NCBI RefSeq assembly: GCF_900113765.1 | Contig: NZ_FOQO01000003.1 | Span: 1-64,000 of the forward strand | DNA from: Parapedobacter indicus | GTDB taxonomy: Bacteria; Bacteroidota; Bacteroidia; Sphingobacteriales; Sphingobacteriaceae | Direction: 5' to 3' | DNA length: 64,000 nucleotides | Shown here: one piece after another, positions 17,621-26,504 of the stretch | Layout: every line of letters begins with the position of its first letter | Position numbering within the stretch: the stretch's first letter is position 1 | Position numbers and translations under genes: made by a program | Notes under the pieces: model-generated | The model's input: the letters and a program-made list of their open reading frames with translations, nothing else | What the model was told of the DNA's origin: nothing | Databases searched by the model: none

Positions 17621-18420
17621 TTACTCCAGCAAAAGCTTCTTAAAGAAAATCTTATTCCGAAGTATCGCGTCCCGTAGCAGTTTCCTAAAACTAATCACCT
17701 CAATATACATATCATAACCACGGTGGAATCCAAAATAGCTATCGTTGTCTGCACTGATGGTGAGCTGGTGCTTATCCGCAAATTCACGCATTCGTTCGGT
17801 GAGGTCAGCGATCACATAGCCATACACAGGCGTATATTCATTAATTTTTATCGGTTCCGTACCATTCGGCATCTCATATTTCCCTGCCCGGATGTCCTTA
17901 AGGTATTTGCCCAGTTGCAGGATGGGATCATCGGCCTCCGAATAATCTTTCCGTTTCGGCCTTTTAAATTCAAATATCGTCAGTGGATTGCTGAAATCGT
18001 TGTCTCCGTTCCGAAAAGAAGCTTTTTGGTCAAATACAATCAAGTCGGGTTCGCCAAGGGCATCCTTCTTAGCGGAAATCTTCCGGTCTGAAGCAATATA
18101 TTCCGAAAACACAAGCCGTTCATCCAACAGCCAGAGGTTATGATCTTCGTAGTTGACTTTTTGGGAATCATTACCCATAGGAAAAATCAGATGATGGATG
18201 TAGCGCTCCAATTCGGCCTTCCCATCATCCCTCCTTTCCAACAGCCTGCCCAATGCGTCTAAAATTGTTTTTCGATTGAAGACATAATGGGCAAGGTCGC
18301 TTTTTCCGATTTCGGAAATTTTTGAAATGGCTTCTGCAAGACTTACATTGGTATGCGGATCGTTGAATATCCGGCGGAATTCCCGTTTGGTTTCCTGCTC
18401 CTTCTTAAATTTACTTTCTG
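17621..18420 (-). pseudogene. C-terminal part of the frameshifted GHKL ATPase (PD-(D/E)XK-like module)
   Basis: This open stretch has no plausible start and continues the gene at 18343-19611 in a different frame. It reads ESKFKKEQETKREFRRIFND at the junction, then GRLLERRDDGKAELERYIHHLIFP. The centre has EPDLIVFDQK..TIFEFKRPKRKDYS: a D followed by E-F-K, as in restriction-like nucleases. An intact parent protein would be about 670 residues, with an ATPase N-terminal half and this nuclease-like C-terminal half. The stop at 17621 is normal. The fragment probably cannot be translated alone, although a TTG at 18253 exists. Confidence 0.75.
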
Positions 18421-19611
18421 CAATTCACTTTCAAGAACTTCGGTGCTGGGATTAAAAGGTATAGTGGAAATATCCAACTCATTCAGATAAGATTTATGCC
18501 AAGGTGCCGACGTGGTGACGTATTCTTGAACCTGTTGTTTCTTGCTTTCGAAACGGGTCTTGATATCGTCATCAAAACATCCCTTGGTTAATTCCGCGGC
18601 TTTTTGCTCGATCTCAACCTGAGTAATGGAATGATACATGGTGGGTACATCCTTAGCGAAATCAAAACCTTCCCGCTCAAGGGAAACGTTTTCATCCAAG
18701 TAATCGCCAAGCACGTAGGTCTTGATAATGTAATTCCGTTTCGGTTGACCTTCTTGGTTCTCGTCAAAGAAATCATCCTCAAATTCAGGAATGTATTTAT
18801 GTAACGCTGTTTCTGTAACTTCCCGATTATGGCCAGTGAGACTGATCCTGCTCTTTTGGCTACCGGGATAATATATTTTGAATACTTTTATTTTAAACTC
18901 CGTATCGGTATCGCTTTGGTGATTTTTGAGTGGAAAGCTACGTTCTCCATGTAGCGAGATAAGCTGTGAAGTATTCAGGTAGTCGTTCAGAACAATTTGT
19001 TGGGATCCATCTGCCTCTCTCAATAGTATAGTCGGGCATTTAACTGTATCACTTACGAAAAAGATCAGCAACTTATCCAATAGCTTCTTGGATATCGTTT
19101 CGATGTTTTTCTCAAAGGAATGGATAGGTTTGAGATTTTCGAGTTTGATGAGTGAATAAGTATCTTTCGAATTGGTCTTTTCGATTTTTTCGTCGACAAT
19201 GATTTCGTATTCCTTGCCAAATCGAAATTTCCGGCAGTTGAGTATTCCGTTTTCGTCCCTGAATACGCTGTCTACATAGACATCGCCAAAATACTTGGCA
19301 AACATAAACCGGCCAAACCCTTTGCCGCCGATGCCTTTTTTAAGGTTGCTGTAAAACGTGTCGAAAGAATCTCGATTTTCCCTATTGAAACCTAAGCCGT
19401 TATCTTTAATGTGAATGGATTGAACATTGGGTTTGCCAAATTCGTGTCCCAATGTCTGCTCCCTGAATAGGATGACTTCTATCTTACCGTCTTTGGAATT
19501 CTTTCCATTTATCGCATGTATGGAATTGACTATACCTTCGACAATGGGGGTATATACATTGGATTTGCTTTTGATGTTGTCAATGGTACCTTGTATGTTA
19601 ATCCGGCTCAT
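18343..19611 (-). pseudogene. N-terminal part of a frameshifted GHKL (HSP90-like) ATPase
   Basis: 422 codons from ATG 19611. GHKL motifs are intact: VEGIVNSIHA (E and N of the N-box), IKDNGLGFN (D-x-G-x-G), and GIGGKGFGRFM (G2 lid). The region after them is about 250 residues without recognised motifs. At about 18425, after VLESELQ, the frame changes and the last 24 codons are out-of-frame junk. Similar ATP-binding proteins occur singly in defence islands, but I know of no settled function. Restoring one 7-bp unit (CAGAAAG) would repair the frame, so a recent slippage deletion is the simplest explanation; a sequencing error cannot be excluded. Confidence 0.75.
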
Positions 19612-19635
19612 GGGATTGGAGTTTTATTGGCATAC

Positions 19636-19660
19636 AAATAACTAAAATTTTTATTAATTT
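19636..19660 (-). promoter_or_regulatory. AT-rich element shared with the RhuM upstream region
   Basis: The 25 bp here match 13690-13714 at 23 positions. Both lie 25-70 bp upstream of minus-strand starts (GHKL ATPase and RhuM). They contain AAAATTTT and, on the minus strand, a TTATTTG stretch resembling a -7 box. Confidence 0.4.
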
Positions 19661-19849
19661 GCAAAAGAATTGGCCGCTTCTTTATGCTGCGGACCTAACG
19701 GTATTTTTCTTGTAGAATGCCAAGGGATGTGTCGCTCGAAGTAGCGGGACCTAATGGAGACAACATGTCTGCTGCGTATCGGAGCCGGAGGGTTTCCGGT
19801 TGAAAATTGAGGGAAGGTTAAAGAAATATAAGCTCGGATACTTCATCTT

Positions 19850-20176
19850 TTGAGCTCAAAAACGGAGAAATTTGAGCTTGCGACCGTCAAACGGGCTATC
19901 GCCCATTTATTGGAAAATGGCCACATAATATCCGAGGGACAGCGACGCGCAACCCGATATCAGGTAAGTCCGGCCGATGAGCTTCTTGGATCAATGGACA
20001 TGGATGCATACTTTGAAAAGGAAATTGACGAATGCGATATCCGGGAAGGATTCAACTTCCAGCTGATAAAAGACACGCTCTCCAAAGTCAATGTATTTAC
20101 ACCTGAAGACGCAAATACATTACGTCAATTACAAGAAGAATTCCAGCATAATTTTATTGTTGTACCTTTGCATTAA
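19850..20176 (+). pseudogene. Remnant of a Fic-family protein, N-terminal region only
   Basis: A 108-codon frame reads through a winged-helix-like piece (ATVKRAIAHLLENGHIISEGQRRATRYQ) into DAYFEKEIDECDIREGFNFQLIKDTLSKVNVFTPED, then stops after LQEEFQHN. The same order occurs just before the Fic catalytic domain in Bacteroidota Fic proteins. The catalytic HxFxxGNG part is absent and nothing like it follows. The frame extends upstream of the TTG at 19850 (ARILHLLSSK) without a proper start. It is therefore a truncated relic, not a working AMP-transferase. Confidence 0.6.
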
Positions 20177-20525
20177 CAGTACACGCCACGCTACCCATAA
20201 GAACAGCGTCCCAGGGCGTGTCTTTTGCTTTTTAGCTTTTTCTAAACCAGTATTTGAATAAGGATTACTAGCTCATGCCTCTGCCCCACTTCCTCATATC
20301 CGGTTCCCTCCGTCTTCAAATCGATCAATACAAAGCATTCAAAATGCGGTGAAAAAAACTCCGCTTGAGGGTCATCCAGCCATTTATTTTTTCGGTCAGC
20401 TTTGTTGGATCTCGCAATATCACCGGTAGGATTTTTACACAAACTTGCTGACATAAAGATATTTAACTATCTTTAGTTTGTTGTATTCTTAGTTATTCCA
20501 ATGCTGACCCTTTGTTTCTATACCC
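20177..20525. other. Gap with no supported gene
   Basis: About 350 bp between the Fic remnant and the patatin gene. A 70-codon minus-strand frame at 20242-20454 contains FECFVLIDLKTEG, faintly like the end of DUF1016 nucleases, but the order of its segments does not fit. The sequence just upstream of the patatin gene has TATCTTTA at about 20467-20474, close to a -7 box. Confidence 0.3.
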
Positions 20526-22373
20526 ATGACAAAGAAAAACACAGTTTCCGATTTGCCGCAGCACAATCCCTTCCAAAGTATCGCGCTCGCATTTTCGGGT
20601 GGTGGTTTCAGGGCCGCCGCTTTCTCCTTGGGAGCCCTTAGCTATCTGGAGCATTTAACACTGGAAGGCGTACCGCTCACGAAACACATCGGCTACATAA
20701 GTTCAGCCTCCGGAGGTACAATCATTAATCTGCTTTACACCTCGGCCATGCACAAGGGTGTCTTGTTCGATGAGTTTTATGAAAAGACCAAGGCAAAGTT
20801 AAACGGAGAAGATTTGTTGGAGAATGTCCTTTCCGTCTTGAATGACGACAGATACTGGCGGAAAACCGGTAACGAAAAACGCCGGAATCTGATCAATTCC
20901 TTTGCAAAGGTCTATGACGATGAATTATTCCACGGGGAAACGATGGCGGTGTATGCCACCAAAAAATATGTCAAAAAATTTGAGATATGTTGCAATGCGA
21001 CCGAATTCTACCGGGGCCTCTCGTTTAGGTTTAAAACCGACGGCACAAAAAGCTGGTACCAGGTAATCGGCAATAAATACCTGAGATTTGATGATACACG
21101 GATAGACTGTTTTCAAAAACTGAAACTCGCCGACGTCCTAGCGGCCTCATCTTGCTTTCCAATGGGGCTTGAACCGATTATCTTTCCGGAAGACTTCACC
21201 TATAACGATGATAATAACAAGATTCTTACCTCACAGGAACTTCGGGAAGCCGTGGTATACAGTGCTTATAACGAGAAGGAAATGCATTTGTCTGACGCTG
21301 CGCATCCCCTTCAAATCCGTTCATTTGGATTGATGGACGGCGGGATTACCGACAATCAGGCACTCAAAAGCCTCATGCTGGCGGATGAAAAACGGAGGAG
21401 GAAACAGAAACCCGATCCATTCGACCTGATGATCGTTACGGATGTTAGCAGTTACTTTATGGATTATTACAAAGTACCGGATCAGAAAGGGGAAAAAGGT
21501 TGGCGGGGAAAAAGCATTGATCACTATGTTAACGTGTTTCAGAAGGCGGTTAGGTATCCACTGCGTATCCAGAATGGTGCACTGGCAATTGCTATCGCCT
21601 GCTTTGCGGTTTCCACCACGGTTGAGACCCCTTACGCCCGCTATCCCGGTTTGGTTCTCGGGGGAATGGCAACGGCGGTTTTTATGACGATGTGGATGGT
21701 CCGAAAATGGCGGGTTACCCGGGAGATTCTGTTGCAACCGGAAAAATTTGATCCACTCAAAACCGTCCGGACTGCCCTTCCCGTGCAATCATTTTCCGAC
21801 CGGATTATCAACAAGATAATGGATTATTTGAGGCTCACCAAACTTAATGTATTGGAACAGATGCTGAAAGCGCGGATTACTTCCGTGATGAGCATGGTGC
21901 TGGATGTCAACCTGAAGCAGGTTAGGCGGCTTATCTATGAAATGTTCTATAACGATGAGCGCTGGGAAAACCGGCGTGTGTCAAATTTTATTTATGAATT
22001 GAGCGCCTATAATCTTGCGAGCCGTTCCAACCGATTTAACAATCCCAAGCGCCTGGGTTGGAAAGCGACAGAGGAGGATAAAGCCCTGCTCTGTGAGAAT
22101 CTGGATAACATTATGCCGATAGCTGAACGGGCAAGAACAATGGGTACCACCTTATGGTTCGATAAAGAAGACCGGAACAATGATCAACTGGCCAACATTA
22201 TCAAGACAGGCCAATTCACGACCTGTATGAATCTATTGGAATACGTCATATCGTTGGAACGCAAAAAGGCAGACTTGGGAAAGAACCAACTGGACAATGT
22301 GCTAATGATCAAAGCGCAATTGGTCAGGGATATTAATTTATTTAAAAGTGATCCAGGTTTTTTATTCCAGTAA
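20526..22373 (+). CDS. Membrane-associated patatin-like phospholipase
   Basis: 615 residues. The patatin fold is shown by the oxyanion loop SGGGFRAAAFS near residues 24-34, a nucleophile motif SASGG with S62 (the first glycine of GxSxG is replaced by serine) and the catalytic Asp in LMDGGITDNQ near 276. Residues about 350-395 contain one or two hydrophobic segments (ALAIAIACFAVST and LVLGGMATAVFMTMWMV), so the protein is probably membrane-anchored. The C-terminal 200 residues are unrecognised. Patatins serve as membrane-damaging effectors in CBASS (CapV), but no cyclic-nucleotide synthase is adjacent, so a defence role is only suggested by position. A strong terminator follows. Confidence 0.85.
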   Translation: MTKKNTVSDLPQHNPFQSIALAFSGGGFRAAAFSLGALSYLEHLTLEGVPLTKHIGYISSASGGTIINLLYTSAMHKGVLFDEFYEKTKAKLNGEDLLENVLSVLNDDRYWRKTGNEKRRNLINSFAKVYDDELFHGETMAVYATKKYVKKFEICCNATEFYRGLSFRFKTDGTKSWYQVIGNKYLRFDDTRIDCFQKLKLADVLAASSCFPMGLEPIIFPEDFTYNDDNNKILTSQELREAVVYSAYNEKEMHLSDAAHPLQIRSFGLMDGGITDNQALKSLMLADEKRRRKQKPDPFDLMIVTDVSSYFMDYYKVPDQKGEKGWRGKSIDHYVNVFQKAVRYPLRIQNGALAIAIACFAVSTTVETPYARYPGLVLGGMATAVFMTMWMVRKWRVTREILLQPEKFDPLKTVRTALPVQSFSDRIINKIMDYLRLTKLNVLEQMLKARITSVMSMVLDVNLKQVRRLIYEMFYNDERWENRRVSNFIYELSAYNLASRSNRFNNPKRLGWKATEEDKALLCENLDNIMPIAERARTMGTTLWFDKEDRNNDQLANIIKTGQFTTCMNLLEYVISLERKKADLGKNQLDNVLMIKAQLVRDINLFKSDPGFLFQ

Positions 22374-22431
22374 AAACGTGAGTGCCTCTCTGCGATCACC
22401 CGCAAAGGTGATAAAAATAGCACTCACGTTT
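22374..22431. terminator. Bidirectional terminator hairpin between convergent genes
   Basis: Perfect 12-bp arms AAACGTGAGTGC (22374-22385) and GCACTCACGTTT (22420-22431) enclose a smaller hairpin ATCACC-CGCAAA-GGTGAT. It lies between the patatin stop and the convergent DoxX-like gene. Confidence 0.8.
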
Positions 22432-22463
22432 ATAATGCCCTTGGAATCCGGTTTTCGTTAATG

Positions 22464-22892
22464 CTAACGGTTCCCACTAACAGCCAGTTGGTACGAATCA
22501 GTTGTTTGATAGTCCGTGTTACCACTCGGTACAAGTTTCTGGCTATATACATAGGAAACAACCAAAATGCCCAGTATCACGAGCGGCAACAACATAAACC
22601 CGATAATCTGATCTACGGCTGCGTGGCTGATGAATGCAAAGATTAAGTTAAAGGTGAGCCCTGCATACGCCCATTCTCTTAATTTGGCGGGCACTCCAGG
22701 AATTGAAATGGCCAAAGCGCCTAGTACTTTACATATAACTAGCGCATACGCAAAGTAGTCCGGATACCCTAAGGGCTGTGTACCTACTGTCGCTTGGTCT
22801 GGAGCAAACAGCAGCGAACCAAGTGGCATTACTCCTTCCCAAAGGACGATGATGATCGTTGCGATCCAAAAGATGATTCTGTTCTTTTTCAT
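22464..22892 (-). CDS. DoxX-like family membrane protein
   Basis: 142 residues with four hydrophobic segments: IIFWIATIIIVLWEGVMPLG, DYFAYALVICKVLGALAIS, EWAYAGLTFNLIFAFISHAA and IIGFMLLPLVILGILVVSYVY. The spacing, the PxKLREWAYAG loop and the length fit the DoxX-like family of small inner-membrane proteins of uncertain role. In Bacteroidota these are often encoded beside SRPBCC (AHSA1) proteins, and the relic of such a gene lies directly upstream at 22913-23021. Confidence 0.8.
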   Translation of the reverse strand: MKKNRIIFWIATIIIVLWEGVMPLGSLLFAPDQATVGTQPLGYPDYFAYALVICKVLGALAISIPGVPAKLREWAYAGLTFNLIFAFISHAAVDQIIGFMLLPLVILGILVVSYVYSQKLVPSGNTDYQTTDSYQLAVSGNR

Positions 22893-22912
22893 GACTGTAA
22901 TTAGTTAAATGA

Positions 22913-23021
22913 TTAATTATTTGTTGATTCAACATGTTTCATAAAGTTGTCGAGAATAGCTTGCCATCCGTCAGGGAGCATTTGCTGTTGCCTCTACCGT
23001 GATTCTTTTTTCTTCTGTCAT
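22913..23021 (-). pseudogene. Internally deleted SRPBCC/AHSA1 gene
   Basis: From ATG 23021 the frame encodes MTEEKRITVEATANAP, the typical start of AHSA1-type SRPBCC proteins, then hits TGA. Immediately after, in another frame, comes DGWQAILDNFMKHVES and stop at 22913, the typical end of the same family. About 115-120 internal codons are missing, so only the two ends of the gene remain. Confidence 0.7.
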
Positions 23022-23297
23022 GGTTAATGCGCTTTATGTTTATCAATTTGTTTACGATTCAAAAGTACATCACGTAAGAAAAAAGCGGCTGTTGTGAAAA
23101 CGACAACTTTGGGGGCGGATTATGACAAAGTAACCGTCACTTTGAAGGCTTTTCTTAGCTTTGCCGTTTAATTAGTCCGTTAACATCGGCTACTTTTTCA
23201 ATTGTGTCGCCCTTTACAACGGCGCAACTAAATGAAGTACTCGAAGCACATAATAGTTCCCTAAAAAAGCGCAAAATATCCATAGAAGTCCTAAGAC

Positions 23298-24368
23298 ATG
23301 TTAAAACATCAATACGATCATGTTAATAAACCGCTAAAAGCACTGGCGTTTATGTTGCTATTTACAATTAAGTCTTGGGGTCAAGTTTCCAATTATGACG
23401 ACAAGCCAATTAGTATAGCAAAATTAGAGCAAATCATAACGCATGCGATGGACTCATTGGGTGTTCCTGGAATGTCCGTCGCGATCATTAATAAAGGAAA
23501 GGTTGTTTATTGCAAGGGATTCGGTTTTGCGGATATAGCCAAAAAGAAAAAAGTAACGGCCACCACATTTTTTGAAGCCGCTTCCCTATCAAAACCGGTA
23601 TTCAGCTACTACGTGTTGACATTGGCTAAAGAAGGAAAAATTGATTTGACCAAGCCGCTCTACAAATACCTGCCCGAACCTGATATTTTAGACGACCGCT
23701 ATAAGAAGATAACCGCCGAGATGGTGCTAAGCCATACGACCGGTCTACCAAACTGGCGCGAAACACCAAAAATGGAGTTGGCTTTCGCCCCAGGGCAAGG
23801 TTTCGCCTATTCGGGAGAAGCCTATATGTACCTGGCAAAAGTTGTAGCTAACCTGAAAAACATAACCCTTTGGCAGCTTGATGAAAACTTTCAACAGGAA
23901 ATAGCCCACCCCCTTAAACTGAAAGATTTCCATTTTGTGATTACCCCAAAAGTCGGCGCTAAACTGGCCGTCGCTTACCAAGACGGCAAACCTGTGGAAG
24001 ATAAACGCGATCGATCGATGTTTGATCCTGCAGGTGGTCTGTATGCTAACGCACCTAACTTTGCGAAATTCCTAATCGTCTTGATGAACCAAAAGGAGTC
24101 TTACGGCGAGATGTTTAAACCGTTCATTCAACTACCGGCAGACGATCCGCTCAGCAGCCTCTTCGGAATTAGTGCTTGGACGCTTGGATTGGCCGAAATT
24201 AAAATCGGACAATCAACCAATTTCTGGCACGGAGGAAATAACCTGGGATATACGTCGTCTTTCATGATCGATCCGACTAAGCAGTTTGGTTATGTATTCT
24301 TCACCAACGCCGATCAATGCAACGGAATGAAAAAAGTGTTTGAAACTATATTGTGGAATAGGAATTGA
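23298..24368 (+). CDS. Serine hydrolase (class C beta-lactamase-like)
   Basis: 356 residues with an N-terminal hydrophobic signal (LALAFMLLFTIKSWGQ region). The penicillin-binding fold motifs are present: S-L-S-K as SxxK near residue 100, Y-S-G in GFAYSGEAY as the second motif, and W-H-G-G-N as the HxG motif near the end. The tyrosine motif lacks the usual asparagine, as is common in esterase or peptidase members. It is probably periplasmic, acting on a small ester, amide or peptide; true beta-lactamase activity is unlikely. The alpha/beta hydrolase gene follows 36 bp later and may be cotranscribed. Confidence 0.85.
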   Translation: MLKHQYDHVNKPLKALAFMLLFTIKSWGQVSNYDDKPISIAKLEQIITHAMDSLGVPGMSVAIINKGKVVYCKGFGFADIAKKKKVTATTFFEAASLSKPVFSYYVLTLAKEGKIDLTKPLYKYLPEPDILDDRYKKITAEMVLSHTTGLPNWRETPKMELAFAPGQGFAYSGEAYMYLAKVVANLKNITLWQLDENFQQEIAHPLKLKDFHFVITPKVGAKLAVAYQDGKPVEDKRDRSMFDPAGGLYANAPNFAKFLIVLMNQKESYGEMFKPFIQLPADDPLSSLFGISAWTLGLAEIKIGQSTNFWHGGNNLGYTSSFMIDPTKQFGYVFFTNADQCNGMKKVFETILWNRN

Positions 24369-24404
24369 AAGACTAAGTTAGAGATTATTAAGAAACACAT
24401 TTTT

Positions 24405-25316
24405 ATGAACCGTATACAGTCTTCAATTGTTTTATTGCTCATCTGCATTGGAATGGGTGTTCAAGGCCAATCAAGGATGAATGATTACCTGACGACCGAT
24501 GATGGCACAAAGCTATTTGTTAAAAAATCGGGCAACGGGCCGATCTGTATTTTTATTCACGGAGGCCCGGGAGCCTGGAGTAAATCGTTTGAAAGGTTAA
24601 AGGGGGATGGTTTGGAGACGAATCTGTCGATGGTATATTACGATCAAAGAGGATGTGGCCGCTCACAGAAATCTGCAAGTGGTGATTATTCCCTGGAGAG
24701 AATGGTTAAAGATATTGATTTAATTCGCAAGCACTATGGTGCTGCAAAAGTGTATTTGATGGCCCACTCGTTTGGAGGTATTCTGGCATTAAATTATGCG
24801 CTGAATCATCCTGACCGTGTCGAGGGGTTGATCCTAGCAAATTCAACGCTCAGCATGCGTAATTCTTTAGAGGGACAGATTAACTACATAAATAGCCTTT
24901 TAAAAACGGACTTTGCTGTGCCTGACAGCACATCCGGTTCATTAATGTCAACATTTCTTAAAGCGAAGAAAGCGCTATCTCAAAAGGATTTAGGCTATAA
25001 AATGCTTTCAGATAGTAAAACGAATGTTGACCAGGTTGATGAAATTGACAGCCAGAATCCCAGTGATTATGATTTTTCCAAACACGTCTTCTCGATAGAT
25101 GATTACTGGCAAGATTATACGCCGATGACCAAACAGGTTAAGTTACCGGTTTTGATAATTACCGGCGAGAAGGATCATTCCATTGGCGAAAATCATTATT
25201 TATTGTTTCATTTTATAAACGGAAATGTCCGGAAAATTAACGGCGGACACATACTGTATTATGAAAAGAACGAGGAGTTTATCCGTTCTGTTTTTGATTT
25301 TATAAATGGGATTTAA
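24405..25316 (+). CDS. Secreted alpha/beta hydrolase (proline iminopeptidase-like)
   Basis: 303 residues with a signal peptide (SIVLLLICIGMGVQGQ). FIHGGPGAW is the oxyanion strand, YYDQRGCGRS the following loop and MAHSFGG holds the nucleophile serine. Aspartate in ITGEKDHSIGE and histidine in NGGHILYYE complete the triad. The HGGPG and DQRGCGRS motifs are typical of proline iminopeptidases and related hydrolases. It sits 36 bp after the serine hydrolase. The substrate is not predictable. Confidence 0.85.
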   Translation: MNRIQSSIVLLLICIGMGVQGQSRMNDYLTTDDGTKLFVKKSGNGPICIFIHGGPGAWSKSFERLKGDGLETNLSMVYYDQRGCGRSQKSASGDYSLERMVKDIDLIRKHYGAAKVYLMAHSFGGILALNYALNHPDRVEGLILANSTLSMRNSLEGQINYINSLLKTDFAVPDSTSGSLMSTFLKAKKALSQKDLGYKMLSDSKTNVDQVDEIDSQNPSDYDFSKHVFSIDDYWQDYTPMTKQVKLPVLIITGEKDHSIGENHYLLFHFINGNVRKINGGHILYYEKNEEFIRSVFDFINGI

Positions 25317-25569
25317 ACCGTTAAACTGCGAATGGAAGAAGGAAATTTTGCTTAGGTAAGCGAAGCTAATTCTAGCATTCTTGCAGAAAGATCCGTCTAT
25401 TGGACGATGACCAATGTGTATTCCAATGTTTCAACGTCATGTCCTACTATTATCCGTATTGTTGACAACGACCACTATTTTAGCCTTTCGAAAGCAACGG
25501 GCATACTTGTAAATCAAGCAGTAGTGTAAACCGATCTAGCTTAGTCATGACACCAATTGGTTGAATGGT

Positions 25570-25738
25570 TTCCATAACTTAGACGCCATCATTTCAGGAA
25601 TATCTGATACAGTATTATGCCGTCAACGAAAAGCGGCTTGCTCAGAAACAACAGGAAGTACAGACGTTGAAGGATGGTATACGCATACTGAGCCAGGCTA
25701 TGGAAAAACCACCGGACGATGAGTCGTTGGTTGGTTGA
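25570..25738 (+). pseudogene. Second RhuM remnant
   Basis: The frame at 25570 reads FHNLDAIIS, the RhuM core, and is cut. In another frame EYLIQYYAVNEKRLAQKQQE continues with VQTLKDGIRILSQAMEKP and stops at 25738. The GYRVNSK...FRIWAT section between the two pieces is missing. It is the same family as the relic at 13727-14313 and the intact gene at 12620. Confidence 0.7.
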
Positions 25739-25818
25739 CGCAGTTGTGACCAAGAAATTTACCGATATAATTAAACTTTTAGTAATATTGTCCTAACAGT
25801 TAGTAGGGAGACATTTGG

Positions 25819-25826
25819 TAGTTTTG
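25819..25826 (+). promoter_or_regulatory. Putative -7 box upstream of the sigma/FecR/Sus operon
   Basis: TAGTTTTG is an exact TAnnTTTG match 24 bp before the ECF sigma start. A TTG at 25788 is 28 bp upstream, more than the usual 19-21 bp, so the -33 element is uncertain. Confidence 0.45.
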
Positions 25827-25849
25827 CTCCGCATAAATTTAACCCGTTC

Positions 25850-26434
25850 ATGGCGGCGATCTCTTACAAGTCATGCAGTGATAGCGAATTGATAGGACTC
25901 ATCTTAGAGGATGATCATGGTGCTTATCTGGAAGTTTACGAGCGCTATTCACCGCGGCTTTATTTCCATGCATGCAAAAGGGTGGGCGACCGCGATGATG
26001 TGAAAGACCTGCTGCAAGACGTATTTTCTGCACTCTGGCACAACCGGCATTCGTTATCGCCCGAAAGCTCGCTGGGCGGGTACTTGTATGCAACCCTTCG
26101 ATACCGGACCATCAAACTGATCACGCAAAAAAAAGCAGCAACGGGTTATTTCGAGGCACTTTCAACAGGAGACATTCCGGACCCTGTGCATGCCGATGAC
26201 CGCGTCCGGGAGAACGAACTCGGTCAATTAATCGAAGAGGAAATCGTACAGCTTCCGCCCAAGATGCAGGAAGTATTCCGGATGAGTCGCCAGCAATACC
26301 TATCGCACAAAGAAATTGCAGATGAGCTCGGATTGTCGGAAATGACCGTCAAGAAACACGTAAACAACGCCCTGAAGGTGCTGCGCCAAAAGCTGGGCAC
26401 CTTACTTTCACTCGCTTATTTCCTTTTTTTCTGA
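25850..26434 (+). CDS. ECF-type RNA polymerase sigma factor
   Basis: 194 residues. Region 2 has AYLEVYERYSPRLYFHACKRVGDRDDVKDLLQDVFSALW and region 4 has LPPKMQEVFRMSRQQYLSHKEIADELGLSEMTVKKHVNNALKVLRQ, as in Bacteroidota ECF sigma factors paired with FecR. It heads a gene cluster whose FecR-like anti-sigma is encoded two genes downstream. The cell-surface signal would pass from SusC (STN domain) to FecR to this sigma factor. Confidence 0.9.
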   Translation: MAAISYKSCSDSELIGLILEDDHGAYLEVYERYSPRLYFHACKRVGDRDDVKDLLQDVFSALWHNRHSLSPESSLGGYLYATLRYRTIKLITQKKAATGYFEALSTGDIPDPVHADDRVRENELGQLIEEEIVQLPPKMQEVFRMSRQQYLSHKEIADELGLSEMTVKKHVNNALKVLRQKLGTLLSLAYFLFF

Positions 26435-26504
26435 TTTTTTTCACTTTCGCTTACGCCCTAGGGGGTGGTTTAGGTACTATGCTAATAGACAAACAAAAGC
26501 GTAA

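Noticed and set aside
20242..20454. Minus-strand 70-codon frame with FECFVLIDLKTEG
   Set aside because: It recalls the end of DUF1016 nucleases, but the segment order does not match and there is no other support.
20526..22373. CBASS operon with a patatin effector
   Set aside because: No cyclic nucleotide synthase or accessory gene lies on either side.
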